Shown here in pieces: positions 1-7,289 of a stretch of DNA of 17,035 bases; within the stretch, counting starts at the first letter, position 1; every line of letters begins with the position of its first letter. The notes under the pieces are model-generated. The model ran no database searches and was not told the DNA's origin. It worked only from the letters and a program-made list of their open reading frames with translations. The stretch spans positions 1 through 17,035 of the forward strand of contig JBLHKL010000044.1 of the NCBI GenBank assembly GCA_047618295.1, given 5' to 3'. This DNA comes from UBA7359 sp047618295 (lineage in GTDB: Bacteria; Pseudomonadota; Gammaproteobacteria; Eutrophobiales; Eutrophobiaceae). The position numbers were made by a program, and so were the translations under genes.

Positions 1-1251
1 ATCATCTGGGTTTTCATGATTGTTTAATTGTTGTTGTTCTATCATAGAGGATGAATCAGAAGAAACACCAATATGAAAAGCAGCGTATCCGGGTAGCATA
101 AACTGATTCAACGCCATGCCGAGAACACGACCTTTTACCGGCGAGATTATCCTGATTTCATCGGTCGTTAGTGGATTAATAATATAGCCGAGTAGTTGAT
201 CGATCTTAACATTAGCACCAATCTTTACTTTTGACATGAGTATGCCTCCACTATTTACTCTTACCCAACGAGAACTGTAGTAGATGGGTTGAGGTTCAAA
301 CCATAGACGTAGTTTTTTTAATATACCGAGATTACCGATAAGTGTGTCTAATGTTTCTATACCAGACTCCACATATTCTTCTTGTAGCGAACCAGGCTGG
401 CCAAGTTCAAACGCCACTGTCGGAATCCCGGCTAGTGTTGCTGCGGCTCTTAAGCTTTTTCCATGACCTGATTTATGAAGTACAGCAGTAGAGCCAAAGT
501 GGCTAACAAATTCGCGAACATCTGGGTTGTTCATGTCAGCACGTAATTGCGGCAGGTTATTACGTTTAAAAGAGCCCGTATGAAAATCAACCACGTAATT
601 ACAATGATTTATTATCTGCGTAAAAAAACGATGTGCGATGCGTGATGCAGCACTCCCCGTTGGGTTTCCGGGGAAGTAACGATTGAGGTCACGTCGGTCT
701 GGTAGATAACGGGAATTAGCCGTAAACCCGTAAATATTAACAATAGGAACACCAATGACGGTGCCATTTACATCCATAGGGTCAATGTTGCGAATAACGC
801 GTCTAATGATTTCAATACCGTTTAATTCATCACCATGAATTGCAGCAATCATACAAAGTACAGGGCCAGGCTTACTTCCCCTGAGCACAACAACCCGTGG
901 TTTAACAGCTTTTCCAGAAAACGACTGTCCTGCCGACCAGTTAAGTTCTCTTAATTCTCCAGGTTGAACAATTTGCTTTAAGATAGTTAAAGGTGATTGT
1001 TCAGTATCATCGAGCTTGTTCTCAGTTAATGTGTTTTCTGTTTCAAGAAGTAAATCTTCTATTGTCTCTGGTTCATTAGGTTCTTCTGAAATATTTTTGT
1101 CTGATTCGATGTTGAATTCGGCAGGTATTTCTGGCGTAATAATATCAGATTGATTATTCACATCTTCTGCAGCAGATAAACTGTATGGAAAAACAGTAAT
1201 ACCTATAGCCAACACAAATAATAAAATATCTTTATAGGATTTATTATTCAT
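1..1251 (-). CDS. Secreted AstE/aspartoacylase-like (M14-type) metallohydrolase, 3' end cut by window
   Basis: The frame is open from ATG at 1251 to the window edge (417 residues visible, no stop), so the C-terminus is missing. Residues 1-28 look like a signal peptide (hydrophobic stretch 9-22, then SLSAA), followed by an acidic low-complexity linker to about residue 88, so the enzyme probably acts in the periplasm. The succinylglutamate desuccinylase/aspartoacylase fold is shown by the zinc motif HGDE (H139, E142), the downstream zinc histidine in VDFHTGS (H224), the substrate-binding stretch RDLNRYFPGNP (about 187-197) and a likely catalytic Glu in VAFELGQPG (E282). A C-terminal beta domain (about 330-395) resembles that of other family members. 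It starts 15 bp after the ATP-grasp gene and is the last visible gene of that unit. By family it would hydrolyse an amide or acyl-amino-acid bond; the substrate is unknown. It is not astE of arginine catabolism, because it is exported and no ast genes are nearby. Confidence 0.88.
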   Translation of the reverse strand, partial: MNNKSYKDILLFVLAIGITVFPYSLSAAEDVNNQSDIITPEIPAEFNIESDKNISEEPNEPETIEDLLLETENTLTENKLDDTEQSPLTILKQIVQPGELRELNWSAGQSFSGKAVKPRVVVLRGSKPGPVLCMIAAIHGDELNGIEIIRRVIRNIDPMDVNGTVIGVPIVNIYGFTANSRYLPDRRDLNRYFPGNPTGSAASRIAHRFFTQIINHCNYVVDFHTGSFKRNNLPQLRADMNNPDVREFVSHFGSTAVLHKSGHGKSLRAAATLAGIPTVAFELGQPGSLQEEYVESGIETLDTLIGNLGILKKLRLWFEPQPIYYSSRWVRVNSGGILMSKVKIGANVKIDQLLGYIINPLTTDEIRIISPVKGRVLGMALNQFMLPGYAAFHIGVSSDSSSMIEQQQLNNHENPDD

Positions 1252-1266
1252 AATTCTTATCTGTAT

Positions 1267-2208
1267 TTAATGTTCTGAAATAGATTGACATATAGATAAA
1301 CGATCTTCAAAACTGCTGGGTAGAGTGCCGATCTTATCAATCATATCAAATCGGGGTTTTAAACCAGCCCCATTTGCAATTTGTATCGCAAGTCCGGGGC
1401 GGGCGTTAAGCTCAAGCATGAGCGGCCCGAGCTCAGCATCAAGTACGATATCTACACCAAGATAACCTAACGGCGCAAGTTCATAGCACCTCGCTGACAA
1501 TAATAATAAGTTTTGCCAGCCAGGGATCTGCACGTCGCTCAGTGTTGAACCATAATCAGGGTGCTCACTTATCCGGCGATCTTTACAAACGGCATGTGTT
1601 GTAATACCTGTCATCAGTTGAATACCAACACCCACAGCACCTTGGTGAAGGTTTGCTTTTCCATCAGATTGTTGCGTTGGTAAACGCAACATCGCCATAG
1701 TAGGAATGCCTTTATAAATAAGCATGCGAATATCTGGCACGCCTTGATAACTGATAGAATCAAACACGGGATCAAATTTGACCCGATATTCTATTATTGC
1801 CTGATCAGGCTGTCCGCCAAGACTATAAACACCGCCTAGAATATTTTCGACATGATGTTTTAGTAATTCAGGACCTATCGCAGTACCGTTTGGTTTAATA
1901 AAAAGATCTTTTCGACGATTTACAATAACCAGAATACCTTTGCCACCGCTACCATGCGCAGGTTTAATAACAAAATCTTTTTTATCGCCAATAATTTTAG
2001 TGATCGAATTTGAGTCGTGGATTGTTGAAATCAAGCCATACAATTTTGGGACAGCAATATTGGCTTTTATAGCAAGCTGTTTTGTTAAGACCTTATTGTC
2101 GACGTATTTGTACATCTTACGAGGATTATTAGGCATGACATAGTTGTGATTGCGGGCATTAATGCCCACAACTCCAGCCTTACGAAGTTTTCGAATTCGA
2201 TTCAACAT
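1267..2208 (-). CDS. ATP-grasp alpha-L-glutamate ligase-like protein (RimK-related)
   Basis: This 313-residue ATP-grasp enzyme is of the RimK-related type found beside transglutaminase-like 7TM proteins. The N-terminus carries the family-like GINARNHNYVMPNNPRKMY (about 15-33). The nucleotide-binding glycine-rich loop is IKPAHGSGGKG (81-91), and the metal/ATP segments are LGVDIVLD (about 250-257) and MLELNARPG (264-272) with the expected Glu and Asn. By family it should use ATP to form an amide bond, typically adding glutamate or another amino acid to an amine or carboxylate acceptor. No signal peptide is visible, so it should be cytoplasmic. The ATG at 2208 lies inside the end of the upstream 7TM gene (29 bp overlap), which suggests translational coupling; no strong Shine-Dalgarno is visible. 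The acceptor is unknown. It differs from ribosomal RimK in lacking the typical RimK N-terminal domain. Confidence 0.88.
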   Translation of the reverse strand: MLNRIRKLRKAGVVGINARNHNYVMPNNPRKMYKYVDNKVLTKQLAIKANIAVPKLYGLISTIHDSNSITKIIGDKKDFVIKPAHGSGGKGILVIVNRRKDLFIKPNGTAIGPELLKHHVENILGGVYSLGGQPDQAIIEYRVKFDPVFDSISYQGVPDIRMLIYKGIPTMAMLRLPTQQSDGKANLHQGAVGVGIQLMTGITTHAVCKDRRISEHPDYGSTLSDVQIPGWQNLLLLSARCYELAPLGYLGVDIVLDAELGPLMLELNARPGLAIQIANGAGLKPRFDMIDKIGTLPSSFEDRLSICQSISEH

Positions 2209-3751
2209 CTTTAATGTCTTCGTTGGCTAAATCTTTAAACCTTATCACTTCACTTAATCGATAACCGGTATAGCGTCCAGCTGCGATAGAAACTGCCAAT
2301 ATCAATAAAAGTAGTTCAGGAAAGCTAAACATAAGATAACCAAGCTGATCATTAGTCATAACAAAGTAACCCATGGTGGCAATTACCAAACTGCCAAAGC
2401 CTTCTTTAATTGCTTCAAATGCCCCCAGCTCTTCCCAACTAATTGACATGCGTTCGATAACCATTGTGAGTATGACTATGGGGAACAGTGCAATTGAAAT
2501 ACCACGATCAATATCGAGTCCATGACTTAAAAAACTGATGCCTAGCATTAACATAATAACCATAATCAATACTGCGCTAAGTCGCGGCACGAGTATCAGG
2601 TTTAGACGTTCGAGAAGAAAACGAAAAGCGAGTCCCGAACCTGTAATAAGGCAAAAAAGCAGGATGCCCAAAAATAATTCTGTTTCTCGAAAAGCCAGAG
2701 AAATAAGAATGGGCATAAATGTGCCGAAACAAGGAATACCAATAAATGTGCGCATTAAAACAACGACAAGGGCTCCTAAAGGAATCATCAATAATATTTT
2801 GTAGACGTTTTGTGTAGTTAGCGGCAGCTTATGTAACGACCATGCATTCAATATAGATTGAGTTTTTTCTGCGCGACCCTGTGATATCTCTTCCATAGAA
2901 TAAGGTCGTTCTGATAAAGAAAAACGAAGATGTTCGTTTACACCACCTTCAATACTTAATACGGAAAGATCACCTACGCTCCAACGTAGAAAATTTGGAG
3001 GATAACCTCTGTTGCCGGAAAGTGGATCAAATCCTTCCCAATGCTGTCCATTATGTATTTCAAGCCAGGATATAAGTTTTCCTTCGGTCGTACCTTCGAC
3101 GAGACTAATTCCTTTTATCAGGCGAGTAGTAATTCTTGCTCCCTGAAGAACATAAATAATACGTTTAACCCATTGCTCTGTACCCGGAGTAATACCTTTC
3201 TGAATAACTAAAACATTTTTCTTTGGTGAAGGGTTATTTAGCTGAACCAACAATTGACTCACAAACGTAAAGGTATTTGCTGACTCGCTGCGCACTTTTG
3301 CAAGCGTATCTTCAATGGCAGAAGCTAACGGTTCTTCATATTCGGGTTTTTCTGGCGGCAACGGCATCTTATGTTTTTTAGATGGAGTTTCTTCGGCAGC
3401 GTCTTCGGGTACCACTTCTATGCGGTAATAAAGCCGTTGTTTGCCTTTAGCATTTCGAATTGACCATTCCGCGCGCCGATCTTTTTGTTTGTTGGTAACA
3501 TTTAAGCCATAACTGCGGGAAACAAAGAATTCATCCAATTTTAAAAAATTTCCCAGCCTATCGGGAATATCAAGATTAACTTGTGCGGAACGTCCTAAGC
3601 CATCAAACTCAACACGAGCCTCAACAGCCCAGATAGAAGATAATTGATTCGGTACCAATGGTATCCCTAATGTATTAACCTTGGCATACATCAAACCCAG
3701 ACTGGTTAAGGCAAGTAAGAGGCAAAAAATCTTTATATTTAGTTCACGCAT
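2180..3751 (-). CDS. Inactive-transglutaminase-domain protein fused to seven transmembrane helices
   Basis: The 523-residue protein has one N-terminal membrane segment (about 8-24), a large soluble domain (about 40-300) and a C-terminal block of roughly seven hydrophobic helices (about 315-495). This matches the family called 'inactive transglutaminase fused to 7 transmembrane helices'. The soluble part should face the periplasm. It contains a proline/glutamate-rich linker near 122-142 and the transglutaminase-like region (about 150-290); no convincing Cys-His-Asp triad is seen, in line with the inactive label. The helical part includes conserved-looking loops such as RTFIGIPCFGTFMPIL (about 335-350). 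In this family the gene nearly always sits beside an ATP-grasp ligase and a retropepsin-like protease, as here. A sensing, binding or transport role linking cytoplasmic ligation to the periplasm is inference. Only a weak GGA lies upstream of the ATG. Confidence 0.87.
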   Translation of the reverse strand: MRELNIKIFCLLLALTSLGLMYAKVNTLGIPLVPNQLSSIWAVEARVEFDGLGRSAQVNLDIPDRLGNFLKLDEFFVSRSYGLNVTNKQKDRRAEWSIRNAKGKQRLYYRIEVVPEDAAEETPSKKHKMPLPPEKPEYEEPLASAIEDTLAKVRSESANTFTFVSQLLVQLNNPSPKKNVLVIQKGITPGTEQWVKRIIYVLQGARITTRLIKGISLVEGTTEGKLISWLEIHNGQHWEGFDPLSGNRGYPPNFLRWSVGDLSVLSIEGGVNEHLRFSLSERPYSMEEISQGRAEKTQSILNAWSLHKLPLTTQNVYKILLMIPLGALVVVLMRTFIGIPCFGTFMPILISLAFRETELFLGILLFCLITGSGLAFRFLLERLNLILVPRLSAVLIMVIMLMLGISFLSHGLDIDRGISIALFPIVILTMVIERMSISWEELGAFEAIKEGFGSLVIATMGYFVMTNDQLGYLMFSFPELLLLILAVSIAAGRYTGYRLSEVIRFKDLANEDIKDVESNSKTS

Positions 3752-3803
3752 GCATGAAATATTCCGTGATAGGGGAAGTATGAAGGCTAATTATAGGGGG
3801 TGC

Positions 3804-4322
3804 TTATTTTTTATGTAAGCAGGATTTTTTTGCAGTAAAGGATTTGCCGGGATCTATTAATAGGTTGTCTTTAAGAGTCCTACGACCTAACAGTAAGGGA
3901 TAATGAAAGTTAGTCCTGTCAGCAAGTGTGACAGGAGTAATGTAGTTACGGCCATTAAGACAAAACTTCATCTCAACAACATTGCGCAACATGCTATCTC
4001 CCAAATGCTCTTTAATTTTTGTTTCTTTAATGAGAGGTCTTTCTACGGTGATTTTTTTTTCAGGCTGGTTGCCATTTTTACTGCCCGGCTGAGTCAAAGT
4101 GAATCTTACCCAGGTCGCGTCATTTATTTGATAGGTTTCAATATCAGTTGCATGGAGGGAACTGGTCCGAGCACCGGTATCGAGTTTTGCTCTTACTTTA
4201 ATATCCCACGGCTTGATATAAGCTGATTCCAGCCAGCCCAATACCTCAGGTTCTGCATTGACAGAGTAATGCAATAAAACGGAAAGCAAGAGAAAGCCAT
4301 AAGAAAGAGATTTTTTCATCAT
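3804..4322 (-). CDS. Exported retropepsin-like 'ATP-dependent zinc protease' family protein
   Basis: The protein is 172 residues from ATG at 4322 (ATGATG; the next ATG at 4319 is equally possible; the frame also extends 6 bp to a GTG at 4328, judged less likely). Residues 1-23 form a signal peptide ending VNA. The mature part begins EPEVLGWLESAYIKP and has the aspartic-protease-like KLDTGARTSSLHA (D48-T49-G50), then a central beta-rich region and a C-terminal LLGRRTLKDNLLIDPGKSF. This is the family historically named ATP-dependent zinc protease (RimB-like); its DTGA motif and small size indicate a single-domain retropepsin fold acting as a dimer, and no ATP- or zinc-binding motif is seen. It heads the cluster with the 7TM and ATP-grasp genes and could cleave the product of the ligase. 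There is no Shine-Dalgarno; a promoter-like -10 lies 6 bp upstream. Confidence 0.87.
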   Translation of the reverse strand: MMKKSLSYGFLLLSVLLHYSVNAEPEVLGWLESAYIKPWDIKVRAKLDTGARTSSLHATDIETYQINDATWVRFTLTQPGSKNGNQPEKKITVERPLIKETKIKEHLGDSMLRNVVEMKFCLNGRNYITPVTLADRTNFHYPLLLGRRTLKDNLLIDPGKSFTAKKSCLHKK

Positions 4323-4328
4323 AGACAC

Positions 4329-4357
4329 AGTATAATTTGGCTTATCAATTTACACAA
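4329..4357 (-). promoter_or_regulatory. Candidate sigma70 promoter of the retropepsin/7TM/ATP-grasp unit
   Basis: Read on the minus strand, TTGTGT (4357-4352) and TATACT (4334-4329) are separated by exactly 17 bp. Six bases follow before ATG at 4322, so a start site at the usual distance would fall on or next to the ATG. This fits the lack of a Shine-Dalgarno and would make the mRNA nearly leaderless. The -10 is a five-of-six match, the -35 only three of six. Confidence 0.45.
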
Positions 4358-4402
4358 AAAGTTAATATCATTAGCTATCGTCGTTACAGTGGTTTTAGAA
4401 TG

Positions 4403-5032
4403 CTAGTGATTTTTATAAAAGTCTTCACGATGTGATGAATAAAATTCGAGTGTTGTGTATATAGTATTTATGATGCTTCTAGAAGTTATGGTTGCGCCGC
4501 TTAATTGATCGAATTCACCACCATCTTTTTTTATAGCCCATTTTTCTTCAGGCAAGGTTGAGATTGAAGTGCTGTTGAAAACCTGCAACCAATCTGTTTT
4601 ATCCTGATGTGCCTGATCGCCAAAGCCTTCTGTTTCATTATGCCGCAGGACTCTGATGCCTGTTAACACGCCATCATAACGTATTCCGATGATTAGACTA
4701 ATATTCCCATTATAGCCTTTTGTAATAACTGGTATCAGACTGACCGCAACAGGCTGATTATTTAATCGTGCTCTATAAACAGTGATACTACCTGTATTAT
4801 TGATTTTGTCAGGCACATCGAGATTGATGTTGTCTGCGAACAAATCATTATCGTATTCAAGCGGTAGTACTTCGGTGATTATTGCCAGTGCGGCTTTTTG
4901 TTTGTTGGTTTCAATCTTATCCTTGGTTATTTGATTAACGACAAAAATAGCGATAACGCAGGTCACACTGATAATGAGCAAAGGCAATAGTGCAATGAAT
5001 TTTTGCTTAAATGAACTGGTTTCTGAGTTCAT
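4403..5032 (-). CDS. rnfG: Rnf electron-transport complex subunit G (FMN-binding)
   Basis: This 209-residue RnfG homologue has an N-terminal membrane anchor (about 12-33) followed by a periplasmic FMN-binding domain. The flavinylation motif is FDQLSGATITSRS, in which Thr181 of S-G-A-T should carry FMN through a phosphoester bond; the HNETEGFGDQ loop (about 131-140) corresponds to the conserved HKET-GLGD region. ApbE-type flavin transferase, needed for the attachment, is not in this window. Its ATG overlaps the rnfD stop (ATGA), with a GGGGA stretch just upstream. In the usual rnfABCDGE order rnfE would follow, but only about 80 bp separate this stop from the next, unrelated gene. Confidence 0.92.
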   Translation of the reverse strand: MNSETSSFKQKFIALLPLLIISVTCVIAIFVVNQITKDKIETNKQKAALAIITEVLPLEYDNDLFADNINLDVPDKINNTGSITVYRARLNNQPVAVSLIPVITKGYNGNISLIIGIRYDGVLTGIRVLRHNETEGFGDQAHQDKTDWLQVFNSTSISTLPEEKWAIKKDGGEFDQLSGATITSRSIINTIYTTLEFYSSHREDFYKNH

Positions 5033-6039
5033 TTTTCCCCCAATGCCTTGGGTCGGGTGTAGTAATCTATCAAGGGGACGAGTCCATTCATAATTAAGAT
5101 TGCGAAGGCAATACCATCCGGGTAGCCACCCCAGGTCCTGATGATATAGATAAATAGACCTACTCCAATACCGTAGAGTATCTTTCCTTTTGGTGTGGTT
5201 GATGAGCTTGCAGGGTCAGTGGCAATAAAAAAAGCGCACAACATCGTGCCACCAGTAAACAAGTGAAATAGTGCAGAAGGGTACACGTCAGTATCAATGA
5301 AATTAAACAGTAAACTTACGATAAAGATACTGCCTATTACACAAAGCGGGATTTCCCAGCGAATGACTTTATTGATGATTAAAAATATTCCGCCTGCAAG
5401 ATAAGCTAACGCAATCCATTCCCAACCTTTACCACCAAAGGAACCATACAGTGGGTTCGATTCAATTTCAGACACCATGGTCATCAGGCCTAACTCTAAC
5501 TTCATGTTTGTCAGTGGTGTGGCACCTGTAAGCGCATCTAATTCGGTTGGTAGTCCTGAAAAAATAATGCCGATGTTTTGCCTGAGGGTTAATTCACTTT
5601 CTGCAAAACCACTTAAGTCAGGCCAATAGGCCATTTGCACAGGAAATGATAAGAGCACAAAGACATAACCTGCCATGGCAGGGTTAAAAGGATTATTGCC
5701 CAGACCACCAAAGAGATGCTTGGCAATAACTACTGCGAATGCTATACCCGTGAAGGACACCCACCAAGGCGTATAGGGTGAAACTGTAAGCGCAAAAAGA
5801 ATTGCTGTGATGATAGCTGTGCCGTCTGTAATGACAGGACGAATCGCTTGTTGACGAACTTTTAAGACTGCTGCCTCTAGTACTAAAGCAAAGGCGACAG
5901 CCAATATGCAATTGACTAGAACACCTATTCCAAAAAAATACGTACTGAGTAATATTCCGGGGATTAAAGCACACAGCACTTTGCGCATTATAATTGCGAC
6001 GGCATTTTCAGAGTGAGTATGTGGCGAAGAAGTCTGCAT
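5029..6039 (-). CDS. rnfD: Rnf electron-transport complex subunit D (membrane, FMN-binding)
   Basis: From ATG at 6039 the product is 336 residues. The frame is open upstream to 6123, but that extension lies inside rnfB, is not hydrophobic like an RnfD start, and ATG 6039 comes 4 bp after the rnfB stop; I therefore prefer 6039. It is a polytopic membrane protein of the RnfD/NqrB family with about nine or ten helices. The covalent FMN site is TELDALTGATPLT, with Thr174 of T-G-A-T as acceptor. Other family marks are GGLGNNPFNPAMAGY (about 111-125), FTGGTMLCAFFIATDPASS (about 261-279) and GGYPDGIAFAILIMN (about 304-318). Normally RnfC precedes RnfD in the operon; here RnfB does so directly. The stop overlaps the rnfG start. 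Confidence 0.92.
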   Translation of the reverse strand: MQTSSPHTHSENAVAIIMRKVLCALIPGILLSTYFFGIGVLVNCILAVAFALVLEAAVLKVRQQAIRPVITDGTAIITAILFALTVSPYTPWWVSFTGIAFAVVIAKHLFGGLGNNPFNPAMAGYVFVLLSFPVQMAYWPDLSGFAESELTLRQNIGIIFSGLPTELDALTGATPLTNMKLELGLMTMVSEIESNPLYGSFGGKGWEWIALAYLAGGIFLIINKVIRWEIPLCVIGSIFIVSLLFNFIDTDVYPSALFHLFTGGTMLCAFFIATDPASSSTTPKGKILYGIGVGLFIYIIRTWGGYPDGIAFAILIMNGLVPLIDYYTRPKALGEK

Positions 6040-6043
6040 GTGT

Positions 6044-6553
6044 TTAATGAGCAGACACCATGGTGATGCAATCAACTGGACATGGTGCGATACATAATTC
6101 ACAACCCGTGCAATAGGCGTCAATTACACTGTGCATTTGTTTTGGCGCACCGATGATTGCATCGACAGGACAAGCAGCAATACATTTTACGCAACCGATG
6201 CAATGTTCTTCTTCAATTAAGGCGAGTCGAGGCGCAGCGTATTTATCTATTCTTTTATATAGCGGCCTTATGTCTAAGCCTATTTTCAATGACAACGCCT
6301 TAACGGTTTCATTGCCACCCGGTAAACAACGGTTTATATCTGCCGTGTGATTTGCAATGGCTTCTGCATAAGGTCGGCAACCATTAAAGCCACAATCACC
6401 ACATTGTGTTTGTGGCAAGAGTTCCTCAATTGATTCAATATCTTGCAGCTGTGTTTGTTGTAAGGCGTTTATTTTCTGATTTGATGAAAGATATCCAATA
6501 ATTACTGTGATGATAATGATGAGTAATAATGCAATTAAAAATGGAATGGTCAT
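6044..6553 (-). CDS. rnfB: Rnf electron-transport complex subunit B (Fe-S)
   Basis: This 169-residue RnfB homologue has an N-terminal membrane helix (about 3-22). The 4Fe-4S 'Fes' domain follows with Cys51, Cys54, Cys59 (CGDCGFNGC) and Cys76. Two ferredoxin-type clusters come next: C118-C121-C124-C128 (CIGCVKCIAACP) and C148-C151-C154-C158 (CTGCELCIAPCP). All cluster ligands are intact, so the subunit should still carry electrons on the cytoplasmic face. It is shorter than the E. coli protein because the C-terminal tail is missing. Its ATG overlaps the rnfA stop (ATGA), and rnfD starts 4 bp after its stop with no room for rnfC. Confidence 0.94.
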   Translation of the reverse strand: MTIPFLIALLLIIIITVIIGYLSSNQKINALQQTQLQDIESIEELLPQTQCGDCGFNGCRPYAEAIANHTADINRCLPGGNETVKALSLKIGLDIRPLYKRIDKYAAPRLALIEEEHCIGCVKCIAACPVDAIIGAPKQMHSVIDAYCTGCELCIAPCPVDCITMVSAH

Positions 6554-7125
6554 TTTAAACCTGCCAATCCCATGAGACCCATTGAAAATATTCCCAGTGT
6601 GATGAGTAATATGGGTAAGCCTCGGAAAGCTATTGGTACATTATTATTATCAATGCGTTCGCGTAGGCAGGTTAAGATTAATAGCAAAAACAAAAAACCA
6701 ATCCCCGTGCTAATACCGTATAGCAGCATTCCAAAAATAGAATGGTTCTGTTCTTGAGATAGTAAGATGACAGCCAATAAGATTGAGTTGATTAATATGA
6801 CAGGAACCAAGGCATCGAGTTGTTTGTACATGATAGGCAGGAGTCGATGCATTAATTGTTGAGAAGAAAACACAATAACAATGATTAACATAACGTAAAA
6901 CATGAGATCGAGATATTCTAATGATAATGGAATGATGATCAGATGATCGACCAAGTAAATAGCGGGTAGACAAATTGCTAGGCAATAAAGAGTGGCTAAT
7001 CCAACCAGCCAGGCAGCATTCATGCGCTGGCTGGCAGCGACTTGTAGGTCAAGACCAACAAGATAGGTTAATACAAGGTTATTAACCAACGCGGTACTGA
7101 ATAATAATCCGAATAGCTCACTCAT
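6550..7125 (-). CDS. rnfA: Divergent RnfA-like membrane subunit lacking the cluster cysteines
   Basis: The 191-residue protein has six hydrophobic helices and aligns with RnfA over its length: LVNNLVLTYLVGL near the start and VPIAFRGLPILLITLGIFSMGLMGLAGL at the end match the RnfA pattern, and the length is close to the usual 193. RnfA and RnfE normally each give two cysteines, in the GLC and TNC motifs, to a [2Fe-2S] cluster inside the membrane. Here the first is Asp26 (VGLDLQ) and the second Ser114 (LINSIL). Other cysteines (48, 52, 153) are not at those places. It is the first gene of the rnf set. The ATG has no Shine-Dalgarno. A short RnfE-derived copy is the alternative, but the C-terminus clearly favours RnfA. 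Confidence 0.85.
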   Translation of the reverse strand: MSELFGLLFSTALVNNLVLTYLVGLDLQVAASQRMNAAWLVGLATLYCLAICLPAIYLVDHLIIIPLSLEYLDLMFYVMLIIVIVFSSQQLMHRLLPIMYKQLDALVPVILINSILLAVILLSQEQNHSIFGMLLYGISTGIGFLFLLLILTCLRERIDNNNVPIAFRGLPILLITLGIFSMGLMGLAGLK

Positions 7126-7131
7126 TAAATG

Positions 7132-7160
7132 AGTATCGGATTTTTAAGACGCTACAACAA
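7132..7160 (-). promoter_or_regulatory. Candidate promoter for the rnfABDG set
   Basis: On the minus strand TTGTTG (7160-7155) and GATACT (7137-7132) are 17 bp apart, and the ATG of rnfA follows after 6 bp, the same geometry as the promoter-like site before the retropepsin gene. The element lies downstream of the palindromic repeat, so rnf could be transcribed independently of metG. Matches to consensus are modest (3/6 and 4/6). Confidence 0.3.
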
Positions 7161-7180
7161 GTTTTCTGACATATAAAATT

Positions 7181-7251
7181 GTCATTCCCGCGCAGGCGGG
7201 AATCTAGTAAACGATGATTTAAGGTTGGATCCACGCTTGCGCGAGGATGAC
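7181..7251. repeat. Palindromic REP/MITE-like repeat between metG and rnfA
   Basis: The outer ends GTCATTCCCGCGC and GCGCGAGGATGAC are imperfect inverted repeats. The left arm itself contains a perfect hairpin: ATTCCCGC (7184-7191), loop GCAG, GCGGGAAT (7196-7203). The right arm is a diverged version. Elements with GTCATTCCCGCG...GCGGGAATC ends are common dispersed intergenic repeats in proteobacterial genomes; only one copy is in this window. Placed just after metG and read on the minus strand, the hairpin is followed by GACAATTTTATA and could act as a terminator or mRNA-end stabiliser for metG. Confidence 0.75.
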
Positions 7252-7289
7252 AGGTAAGTAGGAGACAGACTTAAATTTGTCCCCGAGTA

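Noticed and set aside
3801..3820. Hairpin GCTTA...TAAGC at the end of the retropepsin-like gene as a terminator
   Set aside because: The stem is only 5 bp, lies over the stop codon and is not followed by a T-run on the minus strand; the downstream genes appear cotranscribed.
6040..6123. N-terminal extension of RnfD to 6123
   Set aside because: It lies wholly within the end of rnfB, and the ATG at 6039, 4 bp after the rnfB stop, gives the length and start expected for RnfD.
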